Positions 17,478-26,731 of a stretch of 64,000 bases of DNA are shown here, one piece after another. The translations under genes and the position numbers were made by a program. The stretch's first letter is position 1. Each line of letters starts with the position of its first letter. The stretch comes from Stenomitos rutilans HA7619-LM2 (GTDB taxonomy: Bacteria > Cyanobacteriota > Cyanobacteriia > Leptolyngbyales > Leptolyngbyaceae): contig JAHHIE010000013.1 of assembly GCA_019358945.1 (NCBI GenBank), positions 57,670 through 121,669 on the forward strand, read 5' to 3'. Below the pieces are notes generated by a model that saw only the letters and a list, made by a program, of their open reading frames with translations, made no database searches and was not told the DNA's origin.

Positions 17478-19202
17478 CTATTCAATGCTCACTCCGCGTA
17501 CCGTTTGCGATCGCCCACGACCTGCCACTGGAGCCTGCTGAATCTGTCGATCGCGGACATGATGTGCCTGAAAATGCTGTTGCCACATTTCTGGTGCATT
17601 CAGCGTTTCGCCACCATGCTTCGTTAAGCGTTGTCGCACCTTACACAGCACAGGCGTATTTACACAGGCTCCCGCCACAATAATTTGCCCCTTGGTTAAA
17701 GCAGGCAGTTCTTTCAGCAAATCGCGTCCCGCCGCCTCTACACCGTATTTCAGACTTTCTTGATCAACCGGATTGACGATTCGCATGATGAACTGGCTCA
17801 TGCATTGAGACAGCACATCTGAGTCAATCTTGCCGGGACGCTGAGTGATTAAACCCATCCCTAAACCAAACTTGCGTCCTTCACTCAAAATCGTTCGCAG
17901 CACAGCCTTACAGCGCGATGGCTCATGCGCAGGGGCAAAGCGGTGCGCCTCTTCCACAATGATAAAAACAGGGTAGGGTAGGTAGTGTTCATCCTCCGGC
18001 TTAATCAGTTCCCGTTGCGTATTCATCCGCGCCTGGTTGGACTGCCGCAACACCGCCGCGCAGATCACCTGCTGTTCTTCCTGGCTAATTTCATTCATTT
18101 GCAGAACGGTGACTTGCCCTGGCTCAAACAAATCTCGCGGTGCAACAGTATGTTCAAAGGTATGAAAATACTGCGATCGCTCCAGCCGCTCTAGCTTCCA
18201 CTCCAATGCTGGGGCCGAGGAGCCTGATTTCTCGTTGCCTTCTTCATCCACCTGCATATCGGCTTCGCGCACGGCGGCAATCAAGTCCTGAATGCCCCAC
18301 CGATGCTCACCTTGCTTATGACGTTGCAGCAAGCGATAGGCTTTATTGAGAATCGACTGCTGGCGATCGCTCATCTCTGGCAGCAGCGTCAGAATGTCGT
18401 AGTAATCCAGCGAAGATACCCGAATCCGAATATCCTCTGGTGTAAGGATTTTTACTCTGGGCGCATAGCCATCGCTGGCTTGGAAAGCTGGATGGCCTCG
18501 CATATCCGCCAACGTGTGATATTCTCCATGCGGATCAAAAATTAGTACAGCGGCCCGGTTCTGCGGCGATAGCAATTCCTCAATCAACACCCCGGCTGTG
18601 TACGACTTGCCCGATCCGGTGCCCGCCAGGATCGCCATGTGCGTACTGACCAGTTCTTTCACATCTAGCGCTACAGGTACATTTGTCTCCCGTAGCAGCA
18701 GTGATCCAATGTGTGCCGAACCAATCTCACCGGGCTGTTTCTTGTTCAGCACGCGACGCAGCATGGCATCGTCTGCCAGGTAAACCTTTGCACCAGGATT
18801 TGGAGTTCGTCGCGGGTTCATAAACCCCAGATTCAGATCAAAGTAACCAACGACATCCACCGTAATTTCATAAATTTCTGGGTTGTTATACGTGAAACCA
18901 ACGATCGCTGCGATCGCCTCTGGGCTGATTTCTGTGTCTGCAAAAATACGGTCGGGCAGGTGGTCAATCAGACATCGCGCCGAAATCTTTCCTAAGATTT
19001 GTAGCGCCGCTAAGCTCGCTTGATCGTCTGCAACCTCATAAAAAACGAACTCCCCGATCTTGACCGAGCGATTATCTGCCGTAATAAAAACATACTGATT
19101 ACCCGTCTCACCCGGCCCTTTAACCGTACCAATGACGCGCGGCGACGACAACACAGCCTCTACACCCGTAGTATCCACTAGAAGCGAGTTCTTAATGTTC
19201 AT
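17478..19202 (-). CDS. HerA-like DNA-translocase ATPase (DUF87 family)
   Basis: A 574-residue protein with an N-terminal HAS-barrel region (about 1-120) and a RecA-type core. Walker A is GTGSGKSYT (194-202), Walker B is VFIIVEEAHRF, and a later arginine-containing segment GRKFGLGMGLITQRPGK matches the HerA/VirB4 branch. HerA hexamers translocate on DNA, in archaea together with NurA nuclease during end resection. Bacterial copies are often unpaired, and no nuclease gene lies here. The catalytic residues look intact. Start ATG gives MNIKNSLLVD. Its own promoter must lie in the 417-base gap before the next gene. Confidence 0.85.
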   Translation of the reverse strand: MNIKNSLLVDTTGVEAVLSSPRVIGTVKGPGETGNQYVFITADNRSVKIGEFVFYEVADDQASLAALQILGKISARCLIDHLPDRIFADTEISPEAIAAIVGFTYNNPEIYEITVDVVGYFDLNLGFMNPRRTPNPGAKVYLADDAMLRRVLNKKQPGEIGSAHIGSLLLRETNVPVALDVKELVSTHMAILAGTGSGKSYTAGVLIEELLSPQNRAAVLIFDPHGEYHTLADMRGHPAFQASDGYAPRVKILTPEDIRIRVSSLDYYDILTLLPEMSDRQQSILNKAYRLLQRHKQGEHRWGIQDLIAAVREADMQVDEEGNEKSGSSAPALEWKLERLERSQYFHTFEHTVAPRDLFEPGQVTVLQMNEISQEEQQVICAAVLRQSNQARMNTQRELIKPEDEHYLPYPVFIIVEEAHRFAPAHEPSRCKAVLRTILSEGRKFGLGMGLITQRPGKIDSDVLSQCMSQFIMRIVNPVDQESLKYGVEAAGRDLLKELPALTKGQIIVAGACVNTPVLCKVRQRLTKHGGETLNAPEMWQQHFQAHHVRDRQIQQAPVAGRGRSQTVRGVSIE

Positions 19203-19619
19203 TTACTATCATGCAGACCGAGCTAGTACAGTGTATTTTCCCCCGGTTATAGCATCCCTGGTGGCCCACGATCGCCCAATCGCAAAGCGCCTGCCCACTC
19301 ATTCACCTCCCAATGCTAGAAAAGTAGAGGGCGCAACATCATAGAGAATGCAAGCTGTAGCGATCCCATTTAAATTGTAAAACGTGTCCTGGAACTTAGG
19401 GTAGGTGTAAAAGTATCGGCAAGTGCAGAAACCAGGAATTCACGGATACCGTAAACAAGCGGCTCGTTTAGGCTAGAGCCACTTAAGCCATGAAACGAGC
19501 GATCGTCATCATGGTATCCACCACGCTTGAGAACAGCTAGCAACACGTTGATTAATCGGTAACCACTGCTAGAGACTGAGCCAATGTGGGAATCCTAACG
19601 TTATAAAAGTGGTTGAAGC
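19203..19619. other. Divergent intergenic region
   Basis: About 417 bases between the HerA-like gene and the GAF kinase gene. It must carry both promoters. I see no tRNA, operator palindrome or repeat worth naming. Confidence 0.4.
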
Positions 19620-21824
19620 ATGAATCTAGCAGATAACAGCGGGGCAATAACTGATAACGCATACACCACAGAAAGCTGTGCGGCAGGTAGCGATGTCACT
19701 CTTTGCAGCGAAATGCTGTCAACTGTCACCACACGACCATCCTCCTCTCACCTTAGAGTCGTGTTGCCTGAAGAAGCCCGTCGTTCACCCCTGCAGCAGC
19801 ACGCTGCGAGCCTCACAAGTTTGTGGCAGCATATGCTACACAGCGCCTCAACTCAGTCTGACTACAGCCAGCTACTCGCTGATCTTGCGGCTTGCCTCGG
19901 CAAAGCCTGCAATGTTGATGGCTGCGTGATCATACTTCCCAACTCCACCAACACTACAGCTCAGATCGTTTGCTGGTTAGCGGATGCCCAGCCACGGTTC
20001 ATGCAGTCGTTGCAGGTTCCTTCTGGGCTGCTCGAAGGGTGGCAGTTTGAAGGGTGGCAGTCAGGCTCAGTACCCATCCAGATTGAAAATGTTGAGACTG
20101 CGCCATCGCAGTCCACGACCGCATCAGGTGCGAGTAAGTTTCTCGAAATCTGGCAGACAATTCACTCGTTGTGGGCATCATCCCAGGCGATGTCAGTGCT
20201 AGCGGCTGCAACACAATTTCAAGGCAGCGCGAATGGAGTAATCAGTTTTATGCGATCGCGCCCTTGTAACTGGACTCAATCAGAAATCGCAGGCATTCAG
20301 ACAGTGTCTCATCAGGTAGCCAGCACTGTCGAGCAACTTCGGCTTCAGCAACAGCTTAGCAAGCAGGTGCAGTATCAAAGCGTTGTCAACCAACTCACGC
20401 TGGCTATTCACAACGCATCTGATCTCAATGTAGTTCTCAAGCATGCGACGGACGACACGGCAACAGTCTTGCAGGTAAAACGCGGAATGCTTTTGCGCCT
20501 AAAGCACTGGGATTCTCTGTTTCGGAATCGCGTACCCACCCGTCTCCCCAAAATTAGGGTAAATATTGCGTGCGAATGGCTTAGTGATGCGTCTAGTCCA
20601 TACCCAGAACCTTCTGGATCAGTTCAAGCTGAGTTGATCGATACGGGTGGCAGCAGTCAATCGTTTTGGCTCTCAGAATGCACACTTTGCCAACAGGCTT
20701 TTTTGCACCCTGATGAACTGATTCTACTGGCTGGCACACAGCAAGATCAGCCGCTTCTTGGCGTTGGTGCTCCAGATCGTCTGGGTAGTGGTATTGCACC
20801 CACATTTACACTGGAGTCTTTACCAACCCTTCTCTTGGCCCCCCTCGAAAGCCAGGGCACGGTTTTGGGATTTCTGGTGTTTCAGCAAGATCAACCCCGC
20901 GTCTGGCAACCAGAAGAGCTAGAACTGGTGCAATTAGTTAGCGCTCAAGTCAGCACAGCCATTATTCAAACTGAGACGCTTCGTCAGGTACAGTCGCTTG
21001 TTGAAAAGCGCACGGCAGAGCTTCGTGAGAGCCTCTCTGTTCAGGCAAAGCTTTACGATCGCACACGCTATCAGCTCGATCAGCTACGTCATCTCAACCA
21101 GGCGAAGGACGAATTTTTGAGCACGGTGAGCCACGAACTGCGCACCCCCCTCACCAGTATGACGATGGCAATCCGCATGTTGCGCCAGGTGGGGTTAGAT
21201 AATGAGCGCAGTACATGCTATTTAGATATTCTGGAGCAGCAGTGCGCACAAGAAACTAGCCTCGTTAATGACCTGTTAGGGCTTCAGGAACTGGAATCAA
21301 ATCAGGTTGCCATGAATCTGCAAGAAATTGATCTAAAAGCGTTAATGCAAGATCTGATCAGGCTCTTTCAGCAAAAGTGGTCTGCAAAAGGGTTGACCTT
21401 GAAAACAAAGCTGCCGAAGCGATCGCTCCGCCTGTTAAGTGATCGGGATAGCCTGCACCGCATTCTGTTTGAACTCCTTACCAATGCAGGTAAGTATTCC
21501 GACCCAAACGGTTGCGTTCAGCTCAACGTCGCTGAAAAAAAGGAGCCGTCAGGCAACCAGATTGTTGTGACCCTGAACAACACTGGACAGGGTATTACGC
21601 CTGATGACTTGCCGCTGATTTTTGAAAAATTTAAACGCAGTCAGGGTGCTACTCAAAACGCTGTTCAAGGGACAGGCTTAGGTTTAGCGCTTGTAAAATC
21701 GTTAGTGCAGCACTTAAACGGTGATATTACCGCCTCCAGCTGGACGACTGACGATGCCCACACCTACGAAACATGCTTTACACTGACCCTGCCGCAACTC
21801 TTTATTCGCACCGAATTGCCCTAA
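19620..21824 (+). CDS. GAF-domain sensor histidine kinase
   Basis: A 734-residue soluble kinase with two GAF-like regions (about 65-215 and 255-460), a coiled-coil linker, a HisKA domain and a HATPase_c domain. The phosphorylated His is His505 in STVSHELRTPLTSM. ATP-binding boxes are LLTNAGKYS (N), a G1 segment with a divergent LNNTGQGI sequence in place of DTGxGI, and GTGLGLALVKSLV (G2). No Cys-His chromophore motif of a phytochrome is obvious, so the ligand of the GAF domains is unknown. No response regulator gene is adjacent. The N-terminal 50 residues are low-complexity and the start could be later. Confidence 0.85.
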   Translation: MNLADNSGAITDNAYTTESCAAGSDVTLCSEMLSTVTTRPSSSHLRVVLPEEARRSPLQQHAASLTSLWQHMLHSASTQSDYSQLLADLAACLGKACNVDGCVIILPNSTNTTAQIVCWLADAQPRFMQSLQVPSGLLEGWQFEGWQSGSVPIQIENVETAPSQSTTASGASKFLEIWQTIHSLWASSQAMSVLAAATQFQGSANGVISFMRSRPCNWTQSEIAGIQTVSHQVASTVEQLRLQQQLSKQVQYQSVVNQLTLAIHNASDLNVVLKHATDDTATVLQVKRGMLLRLKHWDSLFRNRVPTRLPKIRVNIACEWLSDASSPYPEPSGSVQAELIDTGGSSQSFWLSECTLCQQAFLHPDELILLAGTQQDQPLLGVGAPDRLGSGIAPTFTLESLPTLLLAPLESQGTVLGFLVFQQDQPRVWQPEELELVQLVSAQVSTAIIQTETLRQVQSLVEKRTAELRESLSVQAKLYDRTRYQLDQLRHLNQAKDEFLSTVSHELRTPLTSMTMAIRMLRQVGLDNERSTCYLDILEQQCAQETSLVNDLLGLQELESNQVAMNLQEIDLKALMQDLIRLFQQKWSAKGLTLKTKLPKRSLRLLSDRDSLHRILFELLTNAGKYSDPNGCVQLNVAEKKEPSGNQIVVTLNNTGQGITPDDLPLIFEKFKRSQGATQNAVQGTGLGLALVKSLVQHLNGDITASSWTTDDAHTYETCFTLTLPQLFIRTELP

Positions 21825-22022
21825 CGAAGTAGCCCGCATCGTTTCAGCAGCCGTTAAGCAAGGCAGTAAGCTTAGAACCGCAATGAACCATTGTGATTGC
21901 CTCGTGCCCGATGGAGTAAGAGAGTTGCCGACTTCAACCCTTCTTTAGCACGTCTAGCGTCCATCCAGTTCACCCTTTCATCCTCACAGAACGGTTAGGC
22001 TAAATGGAATATAGTCAATAGT

Positions 22023-23699
22023 ATGCTCAAGTCTGCCGCGCCTAAATCACTCCGTTGGCAACGTGCTAAGCAATCGCTGCTAGCACGGCAGACAGACATT
22101 TTCTTGTCGGCAGCACGATTGTTGGGCTATTTGTGGTGGGATGACACGATCGCCCGACGGTTTCCTCAACATCGCAATCGTCGTGCGCAGTGGCTAGTCG
22201 GCACACTGCTTGATTTGGGCCCGACATTCATTAAGATTGGGCAGGCACTTTCAACACGAGGCGACTTGTTACCGCCAGAATACATTCAAGCGCTCTGCCA
22301 ACTTCAAGATCGAGTGCCTCCGTTTGGTGCAGATGACGCGATCGCCATTATTGAATCTGAGCTAGGTAGCCCACTTTACACGCTCTATCAAGCATTTGAC
22401 CGTGTACCAATCGCGGCAGCTAGCCTGGGGCAAGTACACAAAGCACGGCTGTATACGGGCGAGGAAGTCGTCATTAAAGTGCAGCGCCCAGGGCTAGACA
22501 CCCTATTTGATCTGGATTTTAGAGTGCTGCGGCGGTTGCTCCGGTTCTGTAAACGCTATCTGCCTGGGGCAAAAGAGTACGACCTGGATGCTATTTACGA
22601 AGAGTTTGCGCAGGTGCTTTACCAGGAAATTGACTACGTGCAAGAAGCGATTAATGCCGATCGCTTCCGTCACAATTTCCGCGACCATACCCGCATTGTT
22701 GCTCCTAAGGTGTATCCCAAATACACCACTAAAAAAGTCTTGACGATGGACTATGTGCCGGGCATTAAGATTAACGATCGTCAAAGCCTGGAGGCGATCG
22801 GCATCAACGTCAAAGAAGTTAACCAGTTGGGTATTTGCTCGTATTTAAAGCAGCTACTACAGGATGGCTTTTTTCAGGCCGATCCTCATCCTGGCAACAT
22901 GGCGGTCAGCCCCGATGGCTGCCTCATCTTCTATGATTTCGGCATGATGGCAGAAGTGAAATCCATCGACAAAGACCAGATGGTGCGTACCTTTTTCGCC
23001 GTTTTGCGGAAAGACACCGACCAGGTCATCCATACTTTGACGACAATGGGGTTAATTGAACCCGTTTCAGATATGACCCCGATTCGTCGTGTAATGGGGT
23101 TTGTGCTAGAACGGTTCACCGAAAAACCGATCGCGCTGCAAGAATTTAGCCAGGTACGGCAGGAGGTCTCGGCTCTCTTTGCACAGCAACCCTTTCGCTT
23201 ACCAGCCAAGATGACGTTTATCCTCAAGGCACTCACAACACTGGATGGAGTTGCCCGCGATCTCGACCCTCAGTACAGCCTGATGGAGTCTGCCAAGCCT
23301 TTTGTCAAAAGCATTACGCTTGCTAAAGGGCCCAGTAATGGCATCGGTGAATTGACCCGGCAGGCACGAGAGTACATTACGTACAAGCTCCGTCAACCCA
23401 GTGCGACTGAGCGACTGATTCAGCGGTTAGAAGAGCGCGTTGAACAGGGAGAGCTAGAAATTCGTGCCCGATCGCTAGAGACCGATCAAGCAATTAGAAG
23501 CCTCAATCTTGCGCTCAAAAGCTTAATCTATGCTTGTTTGACTGGATTCTTATTACTTTCTGGGGCAGTCTTACTGGTAGGAGCGTACAAAATTTGGGCT
23601 TTTGTCGCGTTTGGACTGGCAGGTCTTAGCTCACTTGTCTTAATCCGGTTTCTCATTGATCTAGCCATTCGAGAACGCATCGGGCGTCTCACCAAGTAA
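22023..23699 (+). CDS. UbiB/ABC1 (AarF) family atypical kinase
   Basis: A 558-residue protein with the family's KxGQ motif (FIKIGQALSTRGDLLPPEYI), an Ala-rich loop in place of the glycine-rich loop (AAASLGQVHKARL), catalytic-loop residues in FQADPHPGN and the metal-binding DFGMM. Two membrane helices lie at about 500-550. UbiB-family proteins have ATPase activity and support the synthesis or movement of prenylquinones and other lipids; in cyanobacteria several paralogues occur. It ends about 390 bases before the left end of the integrated element, so in the ancestral chromosome it lay beside tRNA-Glu. Confidence 0.88.
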   Translation: MLKSAAPKSLRWQRAKQSLLARQTDIFLSAARLLGYLWWDDTIARRFPQHRNRRAQWLVGTLLDLGPTFIKIGQALSTRGDLLPPEYIQALCQLQDRVPPFGADDAIAIIESELGSPLYTLYQAFDRVPIAAASLGQVHKARLYTGEEVVIKVQRPGLDTLFDLDFRVLRRLLRFCKRYLPGAKEYDLDAIYEEFAQVLYQEIDYVQEAINADRFRHNFRDHTRIVAPKVYPKYTTKKVLTMDYVPGIKINDRQSLEAIGINVKEVNQLGICSYLKQLLQDGFFQADPHPGNMAVSPDGCLIFYDFGMMAEVKSIDKDQMVRTFFAVLRKDTDQVIHTLTTMGLIEPVSDMTPIRRVMGFVLERFTEKPIALQEFSQVRQEVSALFAQQPFRLPAKMTFILKALTTLDGVARDLDPQYSLMESAKPFVKSITLAKGPSNGIGELTRQAREYITYKLRQPSATERLIQRLEERVEQGELEIRARSLETDQAIRSLNLALKSLIYACLTGFLLLSGAVLLVGAYKIWAFVAFGLAGLSSLVLIRFLIDLAIRERIGRLTK

Positions 23700-24090
23700 A
23701 ACGCTTTCGCTACACCATTTGAGTAGTATGCCGAACGGTTTGCGCGTTAGCCATGACAACCAAGGGGTAGTTAGCTTGCACAGGATGGAGCCTAGAGACG
23801 ATTTAAACTCAGCCTAGTAGATTGTCAGCTTTAAGTTAACAGGTCAGTCAGTGCTTGTGCCTAACGACTCGTTGATACATCCACTCCCTATCTGTCAGTT
23901 TGATTTTGACAGTTCATTACTCTGTGCTGAAAGGCGCTGAGACTGGTTCATTACTGCTATTTCACCAATTTTAAAGAGTCTTTTTAACCTTCAACAGCCA
24001 CTAACGGCAAGACAGATCTACTGAAATAAAAGTTTAATTTAAGCTAAAAATCTGCCGCAGCATGGCACCACAGCAGACTTTAAAATTGAT
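23700..24090. other. Gene-free interval next to the element's left end
   Basis: About 390 bases of chromosomal flank. GTTCATTACT occurs twice near 23913 and 23945. No gene is seen. In the ancestral state this sequence would have followed the 3' end of tRNA-Glu. Confidence 0.45.
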
Positions 24091-24111
24091 ATACCCCCAG
24101 GGGAATTCGAA
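24091..24111. repeat. attL: left 21-bp direct repeat of the integrated element
   Basis: Twenty-one bases starting ATACCCCCAGGGG and ending ATTCGAA are identical, in the same orientation, to 38596-38616, which is the T-loop-to-3'-end part of tRNA-Glu. The match stops exactly at both ends. This is the expected product of tyrosine-recombinase integration at a tRNA 3' end. Confidence 0.88.
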
Positions 24112-24316
24112 GTTGGTCAGAGAATAAGTATTTATGCTTATGAAAATAGGGGTCTATGCCCCTCTGACACGAGGATTTTCAGACATAACGACTAAGATAA
24201 GCGGCGATAGACCACCTCGGCATCATCACCCTGATCTATCGCCCGCCCGCTTCATCAACTTGCTATGCCGCGATCGCAGCCCCAAATCAGGGTGTAAAGA
24301 GATAGGGTAAGCAGAG

Positions 24317-25273
24317 TCATTGTCTCTTCGAGTCGGTTGGTGAACTGGTGGTGAATTGTGGAAACAGACCCTCAGCGTTCTGACGATTAATAGCTGAACG
24401 TAGCCCAGGGTCAAGCGGGTAAGCATCCAGCCCATTGGTGAAGTGATTGACCGCTTCTACAGGCGCGAACGGCCAGTCGCTACCAAAAAGAATGTGACTG
24501 GAATCAGCGAACGCCAGCAGGCTGGGCAATGCGGTCGGGCTACCAGACAGAGCGGTGTCGAAGTAAAACTGACGGAGATTGTTCAGTCCAGTTTCGTAGG
24601 TGCCATCGGTGGAACAAATGAGTGCCATCCGATGGGCAGCGTAAGGGATAAAGCCGCCAGCATGGGACAGAATCACTTTCAGATTGGGGTGGCGGGTCAT
24701 TGACCCAGAGGTGATCAAATTAATCGCCGCGCGAGTGGTATCGAGCAAGAAGTCAGCGGCGAAGGGTGGTACACCAGGCAAACTGGCTCCCGGTAAATCC
24801 GACGGATGGACAAAGACGATCGCATGACGACGGTTCAGCTCCTCCATGAGTGGGTCAAAAGCCTTCTCGCCCAGGTAGTGACCGTGAGTATTGGCGAGCA
24901 GAATCACCCCAGCAGCCTGCAATTTGTCTAAAGCGTAGACTGCTTCGGCTATAGCGCCATCAACATCCGGTAAGGGCAGGGTCGCAAAGAAGCTAAAGCG
25001 ATCAGGGCGATCGATCGCAACTTGAGCCGCAAACTCGTTCACTTCACGCGCCATGTCCCGTGCTTCAGCCCCACTTCCCAGGCTCACACCCGGCGTGGAC
25101 ACGGAGACAATGCCAGTGGCAATGCCATGCTTATCCATGAGGTCGATCGTTTCTTGTAAATCCCATTGGGGAATGGGTATGCTGCCAAAACTAAATCCTT
25201 TCGCGTTCACCCAGTCTCTATAAGCAGGTGGAACGATATGTTGGTGTACATCAATCCGGTTAGCACTAGACAT
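24317..25273 (-). CDS. ACMSD-like amidohydrolase/decarboxylase
   Basis: A 318-residue metal-dependent TIM-barrel enzyme. Metal-ligand motifs are visible in order: RIDVHQH near residue 10, IVFVHPSD, LSHAGGF, and FGSDWPF with the C-terminal Asp. This set matches the amidohydrolase-2 family around aminocarboxymuconate-semialdehyde decarboxylase and 6-methylsalicylate or gamma-resorcylate decarboxylases, which remove carboxyl groups from aromatic or related acids. I chose the ATG of MSSANRIDVHQH because GGAG lies eight bases upstream. An FAD ring hydroxylase gene lies just upstream on the same strand and a LysR regulator diverges, so a short aromatic-acid pathway is likely. The exact substrate is unknown. 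Confidence 0.83.
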   Translation of the reverse strand: MSSANRIDVHQHIVPPAYRDWVNAKGFSFGSIPIPQWDLQETIDLMDKHGIATGIVSVSTPGVSLGSGAEARDMAREVNEFAAQVAIDRPDRFSFFATLPLPDVDGAIAEAVYALDKLQAAGVILLANTHGHYLGEKAFDPLMEELNRRHAIVFVHPSDLPGASLPGVPPFAADFLLDTTRAAINLITSGSMTRHPNLKVILSHAGGFIPYAAHRMALICSTDGTYETGLNNLRQFYFDTALSGSPTALPSLLAFADSSHILFGSDWPFAPVEAVNHFTNGLDAYPLDPGLRSAINRQNAEGLFPQFTTSSPTDSKRQ

Positions 25274-25311
25274 TGTTTCTCCGTTACGTGACATCTGCAA
25301 ACTGTTGTCAA

Positions 25312-25423
25312 TAGGACTTATGCAAAAGCGGTCATCTTTCGCCCCCAAACCTCCAGGATTAGGGGTTTAATTGGCTTGATTCCCCCCAAAATTGGGGGCT
25401 AGGGGGCAAATGCGTAAGTCCTA
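25312..25423. mobile_element. 112-bp miniature inverted-repeat element
   Basis: The terminal repeats are TAGGACTTATGCA and TGCGTAAGTCCTA, inverted with one mismatch. The flanking pentamer GTCAA occurs at 25307-25311 and 25424-25428 and may be a target duplication. The interior is C/A- and G/T-rich with a CCCCCAAAATTGGGGG palindrome. It separates the two cargo genes and ends seven bases from the monooxygenase stop codon. No coding capacity; a transposase would have to be supplied in trans. Confidence 0.72.
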
Positions 25424-25429
25424 GTCAAA

Positions 25430-26533
25430 TTACTTACCTACAGGCAGCGGCTTGATTGCGGGCGAGGATCGTGAGGCGAGCTGCATTTTTTTGGTAAGTG
25501 GTGCCCGTTCCTCGTGGTAGCGGCGCAGTGCGTCGGGAATGTTTGTCATGCCGTCCCCGCTCAATGCCCGCGCCAACGCACCAGCATCCTGAATTGCCTG
25601 GTTCGCCCCCTGACCTGCGCGAGGAGCCATCGGGTGCGCCGCGTCGCCTAGCAGGGTGATGTGTGCGGTACTCCAGATCGCAATGGGTTCGCGTTCGTAG
25701 ACCGGGTTTGCCCGCACTGGAACGGTTCCAGCTTCGATTAGCTTAATCATGTCAGGATCAAAGCCCTGGAAGTAATCAAGGAGTTCTGAGGTTGGCACCT
25801 CGCTCGTCCACAAATCCTGCGGTGGGGTGTCCCGTACCATAATGGTGTCCATCGCCACCTCGTTCCCCCCGCGCAGCGGCAGCAACAGCATCTGCCGGGA
25901 GTCTTTTTCCCAGGAGTACAACCGATCGTTTGGCATATCTTCAGGCATCGCGGCACTGGGCGCAAGTCCCCGCAGGACGACCAGCTTTGAGAAGATTAGC
26001 GCGTCGTTATCAATAGACTTGCGAACCACGGACTTGATGCCGTCGGCTCCAATCACGACCTTAGCGCGCACCTGCCGCCCGTCGGCAAACCGGACGACAC
26101 CGCGATCGCCGTCTTCAAATGCCTCAACGCTTGTCATGCCGAGATGAACACACTGCTGATCGACACCCGACAGCAACAGAGCGTGGACATCGGCGCGATG
26201 CACAGAGTAGGCATTGCCTTCGCCAGTTAGGTCAGCAGCGATCGTCCCAATCGGGGTGCCTTCGCTGTCGCGCACATCGATTCCCTGGAGTTGTACCGCC
26301 TCAGCATAGAAGCGATCGGCGACACCCCATTGCTCGAACAATCGCACGCTGGGTTCACGGATGACGACCGCTCCGCCAATGGCTTGAAGGGCTTTGGTGC
26401 GTTCATAGACATGGGCAGTGATGCCAACCTGCCGCAGGGCAACGGCAGCCGCCAGTCCGCCGATACCCGCTCCGACGATCGCCACATCCACTTCGAGCGG
26501 CACGCTGATTTCCGTAATGTTGGATTCAGACAT
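25430..26533 (-). CDS. FAD-dependent aromatic-ring monooxygenase (salicylate hydroxylase-like)
   Basis: A 367-residue class A flavoprotein. It has the GAGIGG dinucleotide fold (21-26), an Arg-containing second strand, the GADG motif in VVIGADGIKSVVRKSI and the FAD-ribose motif GDAAHPMAPRAGQGANQAIQDAGAL. This places it among salicylate, 6-hydroxynicotinate and related NAD(P)H-dependent hydroxylases. The C-terminus is short for the family and ends seven bases from a mini-element, so a few tens of residues may have been lost or replaced. It lies upstream of the ACMSD-like gene and divergent from a LysR gene; together they look like a small aromatic-catabolism operon carried by the element. Confidence 0.83.
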   Translation of the reverse strand: MSESNITEISVPLEVDVAIVGAGIGGLAAAVALRQVGITAHVYERTKALQAIGGAVVIREPSVRLFEQWGVADRFYAEAVQLQGIDVRDSEGTPIGTIAADLTGEGNAYSVHRADVHALLLSGVDQQCVHLGMTSVEAFEDGDRGVVRFADGRQVRAKVVIGADGIKSVVRKSIDNDALIFSKLVVLRGLAPSAAMPEDMPNDRLYSWEKDSRQMLLLPLRGGNEVAMDTIMVRDTPPQDLWTSEVPTSELLDYFQGFDPDMIKLIEAGTVPVRANPVYEREPIAIWSTAHITLLGDAAHPMAPRAGQGANQAIQDAGALARALSGDGMTNIPDALRRYHEERAPLTKKMQLASRSSPAIKPLPVGK

Positions 26534-26572
26534 AATTCGATCTCCCGTTGAGTGCTACATTTCGACTAAAAT

Positions 26573-26632
26573 CTCGGAGGTTTAAGCCACTCTGTTGAGT
26601 CACGCTGCTTGAGCCTGGTTAAAACCTCCGAG
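26573..26632. repeat. Dispersed inverted repeat in the divergent promoter region
   Basis: Arms CTCGGAGGTTT and AAACCTCCGAG flank about 38 bases. It belongs to the same family as the tight palindrome at 780-810. Here it sits between the monooxygenase and LysR genes, where it might affect the shared promoter region. Confidence 0.6.
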
Positions 26633-26731
26633 GGTTGCGTCAGTCCTGATTCCATTAGACTCATTGCCAATCAATTGATCAACGGGCAAAATATTGATGT
26701 ATCATTTCCTTTTAGTTGATGATGAGCCGCG

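Noticed and set aside
24091..24111. Second tRNA-Glu gene or tRNA fragment in its own right
   Set aside because: Only 21 bases match, with no anticodon arm or acceptor partner; an attachment-site copy explains it better.
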